A stretch of DNA of 64,000 bases from Dolomedes plantarius (lineage: Eukaryota; Arthropoda; Arachnida; Araneae; Dolomedidae). Both the position numbers and the translations under genes were made by a program. Positions 32,477 through 44,000 of this stretch are shown piece by piece; within the stretch, counting starts at the first letter, position 1, and the number at the start of each line of letters is the position of its first letter. The notes under the pieces are model-generated. The model was given only the letters and a program-made list of their open reading frames with translations. It was not told the DNA's origin and made no database searches. The stretch lies in contig OU015496.1 of the NCBI GenBank assembly GCA_907164885.2, forward strand, positions 185,534,781 through 185,598,780. The letters are read 5' to 3'.

Positions 32477-32959
32477 TCTAATGCGGAGGTACTTGTCTTT
32501 AGACATTACTTTTATTATGGGAGCACCATATAGGTGAGCCAGCATTGCTCGCTATGAGGTGGACAACACGGAAATGACCAAGCCTTCAGCCTACTGCGTG
32601 GCAGCTGAGAATGCTAACCATTACCCCATGTAGGCGGCTAAATATACATATATGCATACATATATACACATACATACATATATATGAAATGTAGCGAATG
32701 GACATTATCATGAAATAGGAGCTTACATCGTGGCCGAAAAATAAGAAAATCAGCTTCAGGAACAAATGAGTAAAGCAACACATCTTATTTGAGTCAGTCC
32801 AGCGTCTCCCCGTAAAAGCGCGAAAAATAGAATTAGCCCAGAATTGGCGGAGGAAGTTAGTATGTGGGAAGGCGAAGCGTTTACGCCAAAGACAAGGAGG
32901 GGTTACCAGGACAGAGATGAAGGTCACAATGGGCGATTATAGGTAGTTAGTAATATTAT

Positions 32960-33017
<58 letters not shown>

Positions 33018-34356
33018 CAGTGGACGCTCGTTAATTCGAACTCGGTTAATTCGAACTTTCGGTTAATTCGAACTAATCCAAAGGCCCCAAAAAACTTGTA
33101 TTGGAGTTAATGTTAAAAATATCTCATTAATTCGAACTAAATTTTTATCACTTCGGTTAATTCGAACTAAAAATTTGACAAAAAAAAATTCCTCGTTTAA
33201 TGTAGAAAATACACACTGTATTTATTATTTTGTGAGTCAAAATTTTTTTTCTGTGTACGGCACATGCCTGCATTCCTAGACTATTGCATGTCCACTAAAC
33301 GTTAATAACTATTGTCCTTCTTATTAGTGCTAAACGGAAAAAGCAATTTTTCTTTATTTGGATCGATTTTCTTAGAATTTTAGAAAAACTAGTCTTTACT
33401 ATAGATTCTAGGGAGCTGCGTCAGTTATAACTGTAGTGCAGACAAGTTAATGTGGTCTAGTTTTTCTTCCTCATTGTGTGGTGTGAACGTATAAAAATTC
33501 AGGATGTCTACACGTGGAAAGTACAAAACCCTAACTTGGAGACAACGGTAGAAATTTTAAAGAAAGTAGAGAATGGCGAATGTAAAACAAAGTTAGCAGC
33601 TGACTATGAAATTAAAAATAAATGCCTTGTCAACTAATTTGAAAAACATGGAGTCAATTTTAGATTCATGGGAAAAATCAAAATTTGCTGGAGGAAGGAA
33701 ACGCATGGGAAATGCGTCCCAAGAAGTTCTAGAAAAAGCTCTACTGCTATGGTTTCAGGATGTTAGATCTCGAAATTTTCCGATAAATGGACCCCTAGTG
33801 CTGACGAAGGCTGATGAATTGGCAAGTCGGATGGGTATTGAAGATTTTAAATGCAGTGATGGATGGCTTTTTCGATTTATGTCAAGGCAAAATATTTCTT
33901 ATTAAACTGTATGTGGCCAAAGCTCTGATGTAAACGAAGACGTATGCACTAAATTCGGAAGGAAACTGCCAGGGCTTTTCTCTACTTACCTACCGAAATA
34001 TATTTTTAATGCGGCCATAATGGACAAAGCCATAATGGACTCTATTAAAACTCTGAAAGAATTTATTCAGATGGAACCTTCCTCTGAAAATGAATTGAAT
34101 TGTTTACTTCAAATCGTGAAGCTGGCTGAACAATGTAGGCATCATAAACAGAACCAAACATCCATTTTACAGTTTTCCCCAAAGTGTAATTCATATTTTT
34201 AATAAAAGTTTACTTTATACTGCATATCTTCTGCTTCATTTTATGATTAAGGTAAGTCTGTATTGCTTTTTAATATGTTTAACTTTAGATAACATAGTAT
34301 AATATATTTTCTGGGGTTATACATACTAGGAGACTTTTTTCTTCAGTGATACACAC
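32188..34356 (+). repeat. Tandem unit 2
   Basis: Second unit. Its Tigger-like element starts at 33018, with the reading frame at 33606-34202 broken by the same TAA (33903-33905) as unit 1. Shares that stop and the TTTCGATTTATG variant with unit 1 but not with unit 3, so units 1 and 2 are the closest pair. Confidence 0.85.
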
Positions 34357-34562
34357 AAGTTCACGACATATTGTTTCAAAACTGGGAGATTTTATTCTAA
34401 AGTGGAATAAAATCTCCCAATTTGTCTTGAAAAAAATTTCGATATATACAGATTTTTTCGATATATAGAAACAAGTTTTCTATGTAATGAACATTGAGAT
34501 TTGATAAGAGTTCGATATATAGAAAATTTCGATATGTAGAAGTTCGATATATGGAGGTTCGA

Positions 34563-34619
<57 letters not shown>

Positions 34620-35102
34620 TCTAATGCGGAGGTACTTGTCTTTAGACATTACTTTTATTATGGGAGCACCATATAGGTGAGCCAGCATTGCTCGCTATGA
34701 GGTGGACAACACGGAAATGACCAAGCCTTCAGCCTACTGCGTGGCAGCTGAGAATGCTAACCATTACCCCATGTAGGCGGCTAAATATACATATATGCAT
34801 ACATATATACACATACATACATATATATGAAATGTAGCGAATGGACATTATCATGAAATAGGAGCTTACATCGTGGCCGAAAAATAAGAAAATCAGCTTC
34901 AGGAACAAATGAGTAAAGCAACACATCTTATTTGAGTCAGTCCAGCGTCTCCCCGTAAAAGCGCGAAAAATAGAATTAGCCCAGAATTGGCGGAGGAAGT
35001 TAGTATGTGGGAAGGCGAAGCGTTTACGCCAAAGACAAGGAGGGGTTACCAGGACAGAGATGAAGGTCACAATGGGCGATTATAGGTAGTTAGTAATATT
35101 AT

Positions 35103-35164
<62 letters not shown>

Positions 35165-36588
35165 CAGTGGACGCTCGTTAATTCGAACTCGGTTAATTCG
35201 AACTTTCGGTTAATTCGAACTAATCCAAAGGCCCCAAAAAACTTGTATTGGAGTTAATGTTAAAAATATCTCATTAATTCGAACTAAATTTTTATCACTT
35301 CGGTTAATTCGAACTAAAAATTTGACAAAAAAAAATTCCTCGTTTAATGTAGAAAATACACACTGTATTTATTATTTTGTGAGTCAAAATTTTTTTTCTG
35401 TGTACGGCACATGCCTGCATTCCTAGACTATTGCATGTCCACTAAACGTTAATAACTATTGTCCTTCTTATTAGTGCTAAACGGAAAAAGCAATTTTTCT
35501 TTATTTGGATCGATTTTCTTAGAATTTTAGAAAAACTAGTCTTTACTATAGATTCTAGGGAGCTGCGTCAGTTATAACTGTAGTGCAGACAAGTTAATGT
35601 GGTCTAGTTTTTCTTCCTCATTGTGTGGTGTGAACGTATAAAAATTCAGGATGTCTACACGTGGAAAGTACAAAACCCTAACTTGGAGACAACGGTAGAA
35701 ATTTTAAAGAAAGTAGAGAATGGCGAATGTAAAACAAAGTTAGCAGCTGACTATGAAATTAAAAATAAATGCCTTGTCAACTAATTTGAAAAACATGGAG
35801 TCAATTTTAGATTCATGGGAAAAATCAAAATTTGCTGGAGGAAGGAAACGCATGAGAAATGCGTCCCAAGAAGTTCTAGAAAAAGCTCTACTGCTATGGT
35901 TTCAGGATGTTAGATCTCGAAATTTTCCGATAAATGGACCCCTAGTGCTGACGAAGGCTGATGAATTGGCAAGTCGGATGGGTATTGAAGATTTTAAATG
36001 CAGTGATGGATGGCTTTCTCGATTTAAGTCAAGGCAAAATATTTCTTATCAAACTGTATGTGGCCAAAGCTCTGATGTAAACGAAGACGTATGCACTAAA
36101 TTCGGAAGGAAATTGCCAGGGCTTTTCTCTACTTACCTACCGAAATATATTTTTAATGCGGCCATAATGGACAAAGCCATAATGGACTCTATTAAAACTC
36201 TGAAAGAATTTATTCAGATGGAACCTTCCTCTGAAAATGAATTGAATTGTTTACTTCAAATCGTGAAGCTGGCTGAACAATGTAGGCATCATAAACAGAA
36301 CCAAACATCCATTTTACAGTTTTCCCCAAAGTGTAATTCATATTTTTAATAAAAGTTTACTTTATACTGCATATCTTCTGCTTCATTTTATGATTAAGGT
36401 AAGTCTGTATTGCTTTTTAATATGTTTAACTTTAGATAACATAGTATAATATATTTTCTGGGGTTATACATACTAGGAGACTTTTTTCTTCAGTGATACA
36501 CATTTAAAGTTATATATTTTCTCTTAACATCGGATAATTCGAACTTTTTTCTGAGAACTTTTGAGTTCGAATTAACGAGCGTCCACTG
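35165..36588 (+). mobile_element. Tigger/pogo-like element, unit 3, both ends present
   Basis: 1424 bp with terminal inverted repeats CAGTGGACGCTCGTTAATTCG and its reverse complement at 36569-36588, flanked by TA at 35163-35164 and 36589-36590. An internally deleted derivative. Confidence 0.85.
35753..36349 (+). CDS. Tigger-type DNA-binding protein lacking catalytic core
   Basis: 198 open codons. Residues ~5-30 end the first helix-turn-helix (STNLKNMESILDSWEKSKF); residues ~38-95 are the CENP-B-type second DNA-binding region (ALLLWFQDVRSRNFPINGPLV, FKCSDGWLSRFKSRQ). After LPGLFSTYLPKYIFNA the DDE core expected in Tigger transposases is absent and the frame jumps to an acidic/helical C-tail. 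The first helix lies partly upstream in another frame (LETTVEILKKVENGE), so the true start is uncertain. If expressed it could bind Tigger ends without cutting. Confidence 0.55.
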   Translation: MKLKINALSTNLKNMESILDSWEKSKFAGGRKRMRNASQEVLEKALLLWFQDVRSRNFPINGPLVLTKADELASRMGIEDFKCSDGWLSRFKSRQNISYQTVCGQSSDVNEDVCTKFGRKLPGLFSTYLPKYIFNAAIMDKAIMDSIKTLKEFIQMEPSSENELNCLLQIVKLAEQCRHHKQNQTSILQFSPKCNSYF

Positions 36589-36592
36589 TATA

Positions 36593-36596
<4 letters not shown>

Positions 36597-36665
<69 letters not shown>
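36597..36665. repeat. (AT)n microsatellite
   Basis: Long AT dinucleotide tract between the Tigger element and a Helitron-like 3' end. Confidence 0.95.
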
Positions 36666-36666
<1 letters not shown>

Positions 36667-36710
36667 TAGCTGAATACCCGTGCTTCGCAACGGAGTACAT
36701 TAAAATTGCA
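36666..36710 (-). mobile_element. Helitron-like 3' terminus
   Basis: Read on the minus strand: a hairpin (CCGTTGC GAA GCACGG), then GTATTCAG and the end CTAG followed by T. A short GC hairpin just before CTAG, next to AT host sequence, is the Helitron 3' signature. The body extends right to an unknown point. Confidence 0.5.
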
Positions 36711-37682
36711 TACATACAACGGTCAATGTATGCAATTAATGCCAAAAATATATATATACGTATATATAAGTAAAGGGAAAATTTACACTTCTACACAATA
36801 TGCTGAAAGGATACCCAGGCAAGTGTTTTGAGTATTATAGAATGTCAATATCTTCATTTGAAACCATCAAAGCATCTCTTTTCAGTTCACGATTTTTCAA
36901 ATCATTCTGCCTTGTATCGTAAAGATATGGATATTTGTCAGTTTCAAGAATGATAAACTCGCTATCCAAGTAGTATTCCTAGTATAGTTATTTTAAATAT
37001 AAAAAATTTAAGACGAGAACACACGAATATAGACACAACAGAAACAATTGTTTGCAGCGAAGTATTTTCACACGCGTGTGGCCACCCGATGATCTTGAAA
37101 TCCAGCTTGAAAAATAGGTCTGGTTTTATCCTCCAGCGATCGACCTTGAGAACTCGACAAATAGCTCCCCGCTAGCGTGAAAAAAAGCTGCGTCTGGCCA
37201 CGTGTACGTTACAGCAGCTTATCTATATTTTGCGGCTTGTTTTCAAGCTGCGTTTCTGCGTGAAAAAAAAAGGCTCTTGTGACCGTAGCCTGAAGTTCGG
37301 ACCTATTCTCTTAAATAAAGGAAAGGGTTCAAATGGGGTTTATTTATTTTCTACACTACACTGGGCCCGAATGATGTGTTCATTTAAAATGTGCCTGTGA
37401 TACAAGGCATTTAGTTGTCCCTGAGCAAAGACTAACTTATTAACCACCATCAATAAAATGCTAATATTTATTTTTACAAAATAGGATTCAAATATATATT
37501 AGCCAGACTTACCACACAAATTACCCAGACTTACCACACAAACTAACAAACATAGATCTTGAAATGTTTAATGAGACACCTTTCCCCCAAATTCATCAAT
37601 GGAAAGTTGACAAATAGAATCAGCTGCTAAAAAATTGACCAGTTTAACCTTTTCCTTACGGGGTGGGATAGCATATATCCCA
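36711..37682. other. Spacer without recognised gene
   Basis: Mostly unique sequence, possibly Helitron body. A 19-base motif (cagacttaccacacaaa) is tandemly doubled at about 37504-37545. I searched the minus strand here for the missing P450 heme-loop exon and did not find it. Confidence 0.45.
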
Positions 37683-37683
37683 A

Positions 37684-37747
<64 letters not shown>
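37683..37747. repeat. (AT)n microsatellite
   Basis: About 65 bases of AT dinucleotides just downstream of the last P450 exon found. Confidence 0.95.
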
Positions 37748-37749
<2 letters not shown>

Positions 37750-37841
37750 CTCCCTTAATGTCCGACCTTACAAAGGGGGTGTGAAATTTCCCGTAAGCTA
37801 TAGGTTAATAAAGGGATTTGAAACGTCTTAACTGTACTCAC

Positions 37842-38097
37842 TATCTGAGTAGGTTAATAGGCACGCTAGTCCTCCAGCGCATCGTTTCCATGATGAAGGC
37901 ATCCGTGTATGGCATGCATTTTAAGTCCGTAAATGTGGGGAGTCTGTTTTGCCCCACAACCTCCCTGATTTCGGCCTGAATCCGGCGTTGTGCCCTTTGG
38001 TCAGACGCGGACATGAGCATCAGCCATTCCACAGTTTGACGGACAGTCTCACTTCCTGCAGAGAAGAAAGCTTGCACCAAGTCTTGGAGAACAGGAT
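37842..38097 (-). CDS. P450 exon e (I-helix to K-helix)
   Basis: Acceptor chosen at CATTACCAG so that the frame reads NPVLQDLVQAFFSAGSETVR; a second acceptor (AATTCAG, near 38168) would add ~24 cysteine-rich residues and fits the family less well. Contains the oxygen-activation motif AGSET and the K-helix ExxR (ETMR). Donor GTGAGT after TA of a Tyr codon. Confidence 0.85.
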
Positions 38098-41000
38098 CTG
38101 GTAATGAGTTTGAGCAGAATGAGCAATTGGATAAGTAACAGTGCTCGATAAAGGGTAGAATGCAATCTGAATTAATTAGATTTATAATGAAATTATATTG
38201 AAGTTCGTTTGTTACACGATAGCCATTAAAAATTACATGATTTTTAGTTATATAATTGATTTGCTTTATATGTATCGTATTTTTAGTAGTGTTAATCTCG
38301 TCGCAAATATAAAATACTTGCATCATAATTTGTACTCGTATGCTCTTTATTAGCTTTAACTTTATTTACAGTGTTAAGCTAAGTAGTGATAAAAGCTGTA
38401 TCATGGGGGAAAATATTTTCATATTGGTTATAAGACTACGTGTTCAATTTATATAATATAAAAGTGTGTTACTTTGTATGCGTGCTCTTTTTTCTAAGTT
38501 TTATTATTTCAAAAACTATTTCAAGATATTTTCAAAGTACTAGATTGCGGAAAGGACTTTAAAATATTTCTTAATAGGTCACTCCTTTCTGGTTTTCTTT
38601 CTTTTTTGTAACGTTTTCAGTACTTACTGCAAAACGCAGGGTCGTTCTTCCTCTTCTTGATTTCCAGTAAATATCCGTCAATGAAATCTCGGACATTATT
38701 AGGATCTAAAGTCTTTTCGTGTTCAACTATCTCTTTCCTGAAATCCAAAAAAGAACGAACACTCTAAATATATTACGATTTTATCAATACTTTAAGTCTC
38801 TATACATGCCACTATACATGTTTGTATAGTGACACGTATAGTGACAGTCTGCAAGTCACTGTACATGTTTGTATAGTGACTTGCAGTTATAATTTTCCTG
38901 AAAGAAAGGAAATCGTGATATTTGTACCGATTAGCTGTTGACTGATAAACAAAACTAAAATAACTGCACAGCTGAAAAACAATGAAACACCTAGAATGTT
39001 AGAATAATTTATGATCGGATTTTAGAAGTGATCTTTCAATGCAATGTTGAAAATGTATATGCGCTCACTGTGAATATTATAATTGCTTATTACAGAGATC
39101 TGCTACTTTATTATGATGATGTTGAGGATATTTTATTTGCAGTCGAACCCTCAACTTTCGTAGGTTTTAACTTTCGCGTATTTGATAGTTTGCCATGGGT
39201 AGAAAAACAAGTTATTTTTTAGACTTTAGCAACTTTGTTACGCTAAAAATATAAAAGTTTATAAAACACAGTATTGTGCTGTAATCTATTGTACTAAATG
39301 TAAGAATATTTTGTAAGCTTAAATAATTTTACAGTAATTAAAACACTGCATATGTAGTGCGTCAAATATCGTTTGTCTGCCTCTGTCATATATTATGTAT
39401 ATGTGTTACTATAGGTGTTGAACATAGTATTAAATTTAAGGTGTGTTGTTGTTGTCTCTGATGCCCCCATGGCCGAAATCGAATTCCGGACCAGGTCCAT
39501 ACAGGCTAACGGGGTGAGGGATGCGGCTACGGTTTTTATATAATGGCACCACAAGGTTCGGAGTCCGATTTAGCGAGGTACCACCTCAATTTTGACCGAG
39601 CGACCCCAGGGGGGGGGATATTTGGCGGTATCGTACACTCTCCAACCCTCTCTGACCTCATAGACTTTTCGGTCTACGGATTTAACTTGCTCATATCCGG
39701 ACTAGACAAGGAGGTTTTTAATGGCGCTTGACGGGGTTCGATCCGAGCACCTTCAGCACCGGAAGCCGACGCTCTACCAGTAGGCTACCTCGGGCCCAAA
39801 CTTATAGCGTGAGAGTGCACAAGAAATATTCAGGGATTTTCTACTTTCGTGAGGATCCGACATCTGTAACCCTTGCAAACGTTGGGAGCCGGATGTGCTA
39901 TATAACCCTAAGTTACGCAGTCGGTATACAGACTGTGTATGCAATATTCAACTATGTAATTATATATGGCCTCAGTGACGCACCCAGGATTTTTTCTTGG
40001 GGGGGGGGGGGCGAGAAGAACGGATAAAATATTTATAATGCAAAATCAATATTCATAATGCAATTTCTATTTCTTTGGGTGGCAAGGGGGCCTGGGTGCG
40101 CCACTGTATGGCCTACACCATTTTTCAGATTAAAAATTTTATAACAACATGAGAAGAGAAGATTCATTAAACATTAAAAAAATAGGTACATTGTTTGATC
40201 TCCGGTATGCATTAACAATAAATACAGTGTGTCCGTATAATAATAGTGAGTTTTCAAATAGTTATAGCTATGTAACAAATCATGCTGAAGACATGAGTCA
40301 TAAGTTAAATGAAAGAGAAACACTCCAAGTTTACGTGTTTCTATTTTTGGGGTTATGTAAAAACACAAGTGTATTCCATTCAAGTTCGAAATCTGGACCA
40401 TTCAAAAGAAAGGATCCCCGAAACTGTTTCGTCCACCACGCAGGATGTTTTCTTCCATGTATGGGAAGAGACTGAATATCGTCTTGACGTCTGCAGGACA
40501 ACTAAGGGAGCCCACTTCGAAGTCTACTGAACAGGTAAGAAATTTGGAGATTTTTTTCTTCAATTTGACGTATACTTCATCTTTCTACAATGCTTTGTTC
40601 TGAAGCTATAACCATTAAAACCTCACTATCATTTTTCGGACACACTGTACAAGGTTCTATGATTTTCGACGTTCCAAAAAAGAGTATAACAATATCATAG
40701 ATTTTGTCCTAAAAATACTGAAACTTCGAAGGTTTTTTTTTTCCTTTTTCTGTGGACCATTTTCTATGGTTTTGTGTACAGTCAAACCCCTTTATAGCGA
40801 ACCCGGTATATAACGAACTCACGGATATAGCGAACGAAAGTTTTGGTCACGCCGTTTTCCTATTGTACGTAATTTAATTAGTATTGTGTCAGTTTAATGT
40901 AATCGATTTTAGTCAATTAATTCATTAATAATCATTTTAATGGATTTTATCATTTTTAATACATCATTATTGAATAGACATTGCAACTAATGAGTTATAC

Positions 41001-44000
41001 ATTTTGTGAACTCTAGCATCTTTCTTATCGGTTCGGATATAGCGAACTACTGGATAAAGCGGACAAAACCTTTGGTCCCTTGAAGTTCGTTATAACGGGG
41101 TTCGACTGTGCCATTCTTTTCAATTTATAATTTTTTTAACCAATGCGGAGGCACTTGTAATCAAACATTCGCCCTTACTACGCCGCAGTTTTACTGTCCA
41201 TTTTGTTATGGGGACACCATATAAGCGGACAGCATTACCCCCTATAAAAGGACAACACGAATGGAGGCAATTCCGGTGGCGCAACACCGGGATTCGATCT
41301 GAGCACCCTCAGCACCGAAAACCAGCGCGCTGTACCACAGGGCCACCACAAGCCCTCTATCCAATTATCACGGCCACAAAATTGTAAAATTTTTTAAGGC
41401 GCATCCACACACATGCAAAGCACATATGCGGTAAGCACCCCCCCCCCTCTTGACACATTTTGGGGTCGATTAGTCACGCTCCTCCCCCTGCAAGTCCAAG
41501 GCGATGTGTGAATGAACACTATACTGTCTTCCAGACATTCCCCCATTTAGAAACCCCCTCCAAAGGTCCTTCGTGTCTCTTTGATGATCTGTGAAAAACC
41601 GCTCTGTCGAGGGATCGCTGCAGAGCGTTCTGCTCCATAAATAACTGTTATCCCCCCAGAACTGTGGGAGTTCTGCATGTGTGTGGAGGCAGTGTTACGC
41701 TTTTAGTTCTTCAGATCAACTTCTCCGGAAAGCCCCAAGTCTGGCGTCTTTCTAGCCAGAAATTAGAACAAAATAACGCCCAACTAATCCCGCTGGCCAT
41801 GCCTATGCAGATCTTTAGAGCGGATGTATTGAAAATTCAAAAACTAAAATGAAGTTTAGAGCAAATGCTTGAGAGGATCGATGAGAGTAAGACGTTCAGG
41901 AGAAAATATGTAATGAATTAGCAAAAAAGTTTGTTTTGTATTTGTTATATAGTCGAAAGAATCTACTTTTAGAACAACGTACAATAACTATTATAGACTA
42001 CATGATGCTATTGGAGGCTACGGTAACTTTAAATAACCATAATTCAGTATGTAATATCAAAAAAAGAATCAAAAATCAATTTTATAAAAAAAACCTTTAT
42101 GAAAATTGGTTCTTTACTACCCTTATCATTCTGCAGAAAGTTCATAAGTCAGTGAGAAAACTCTTGGAAATTTGTATTAGTTAAACATCTTAAGTTTAAT
42201 CTATATCTAATAAGTTTAGTAAAATTTTTATTACTGAATTCGTGACATTTTATAACAAAGATGCTATAAGTTTAATTTTTTTGATTTTTAGCTTTCAAAA
42301 CGTCTAACCCTTTAAAATGTTTAGAAGGGAAGATTTCGTAAAACCAAAAGAAATTTAAATTCATATAAAGTTTCCCAAAGTAATAAAGCAAGGTACGACA
42401 TGCTATTACAGTCATTCGATAGATCAGGAGATAATTAAAATTTTGATTTCATTTCTAGTTAAAGATGTGTGTTTTGTTCCACTACCTTCTGCTATTTTTC
42501 AGGCTTCTTCTTAATTTCATCCACCCATAAAATTTATGTTTTTGACCAAAGAAATGTTCAAGGTGCATTTTGATGTCTTCCGGGGGAATTGAAATTTTTC
42601 CAATAAGAAAATTTTGTAAAGACCGAAATAAATGGAAATCCGAAAGTTCAATGTCTGATGAATACGGTGGCTACTCAGTGTCGGCTATCTCTTGCGTAGT
42701 ATAACGTTGATTGTTCTCAATTAGTGTCTCGATTTGATCGTTTTCCACTTCAACTGGTCTGCCAGACGTTGGAGAATTGTCCAGCGAGAAATCTCCGACA
42801 CGAAACTTCGCAAACGACTTTTGACCCATTCTATCAGTCGCAGCACGCTCTCCATACATTGCACAAATCCTTTTTTGTGTTTTAATTGCGTTTATACTTT
42901 TTTTGAAATAATAAAGCATAATTCACTGAAAATGTTGCTTATTTTCTTCCATTTTCAATAGGAAAACAGATAGAAAAAAATTCACTCATTTTGATAAGCT
43001 TTTATTTTTTCACTCTGCTATGTCAACTGTCACAACACAATCTAATAAAATTGTTTCGAATGACCTTAAAGTCAACAAAGCGCTAATAGAGCCATCTCAC
43101 AGAAAAAAAGCGAACTACCTTTTTGGCTAACCCAATAAATTCGAATACTGCATAATATTGTTCTGTTTCTGTTGTCAGATTGTTTTCCGTGACCACGATA
43201 TGTCCTGCCGACCACGGGCCGGACAGTTTCAGAATGGTTAGGGCGCTGGCTTTCGGTACCAGAGTCTGTGGGTTCGAGTCCCCCCTGTTGGTATGGATGT
43301 TTGTTTGTAGACGTCCGGAATTGGCTTTAAGTAATAGGTACCGGTCTAATTAGCCCTCGTGTAGCAAAAAATTGACCGTAGTGCTCCGAACCAAACCTGC
43401 CGAACACGGTAAGTTTTCGATGTGGCATGATGTTTTCATTGAAACATTCACGTGACATGAAGTATTCGACGTGGCACCCACCTGTAATATACTATCTTTT
43501 TATAACATCCACACCGAGCTGATCATCTCTTGCGATTTTGTGAACTAACGAATCTAATTATCATTCCTCATCCATACCGCATTAAAAGTTTTGTCAGATG
43601 TTACACTTAGGCTCAGTTAAAATTACAGGTAAATATTAGCATCTCAAATATCCCATCAAACTAAGATCCCCAAAACTGAATGACCTATGAGCTTTACTTA
43701 CATAAACACGGGTGTATTAATACATTTGCTTCAATGAAACATATTAGCAAAATACTGCGTTTTCTTCAGTTCCACAACTTTTTAAGTTATACTTGAGACC
43801 GACTTAAAATAACCAGAATTTTTAAGTTATACTATTGTTCAAAGTTTTATAAATCAAAGTCGATTATACTAACTCAATGTAGGTTCTCATCTCCGAACAT
43901 ATTTTCAGTTGTTTGTCGACAGTTCCGATTCCCAGACTGTTGAAAATCTTCCTCAGTCCGGGGAAGAATATAAGCCATCCTACCTGACCCGCTTCCTTAT

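Larger units (their letters stand above)
30004..36500 (+). repeat. Tandem array of three ~2.17 kb units
   Basis: Units start at 30004, 32188 and 34357 with the same AAGTTCACGACATATTG; periods are 2184 and 2169, the difference coming mostly from (AT)n lengths. Each unit holds a pogo-type terminal piece, an (AT)n tract, a SINE-like segment, ~300 bases of unclassified sequence, another (AT)n tract and most of a Tigger-like element. Unit 3 alone keeps the Tigger 3' end, so the first two were cut by the duplication junction ('gatacacacaagttcacg'). Confidence 0.9.

Noticed and set aside
30004..36500. A CRISPR-like or satellite array
   Set aside because: Units are ~2.2 kb composites of transposons, not short repeats with spacers or a simple satellite monomer.
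40149..40475. 108-codon plus frame overlapping the transposase fragment
   Set aside because: A different frame (40309-40530) carries the recognisable transposase ending; this one is its shadow.
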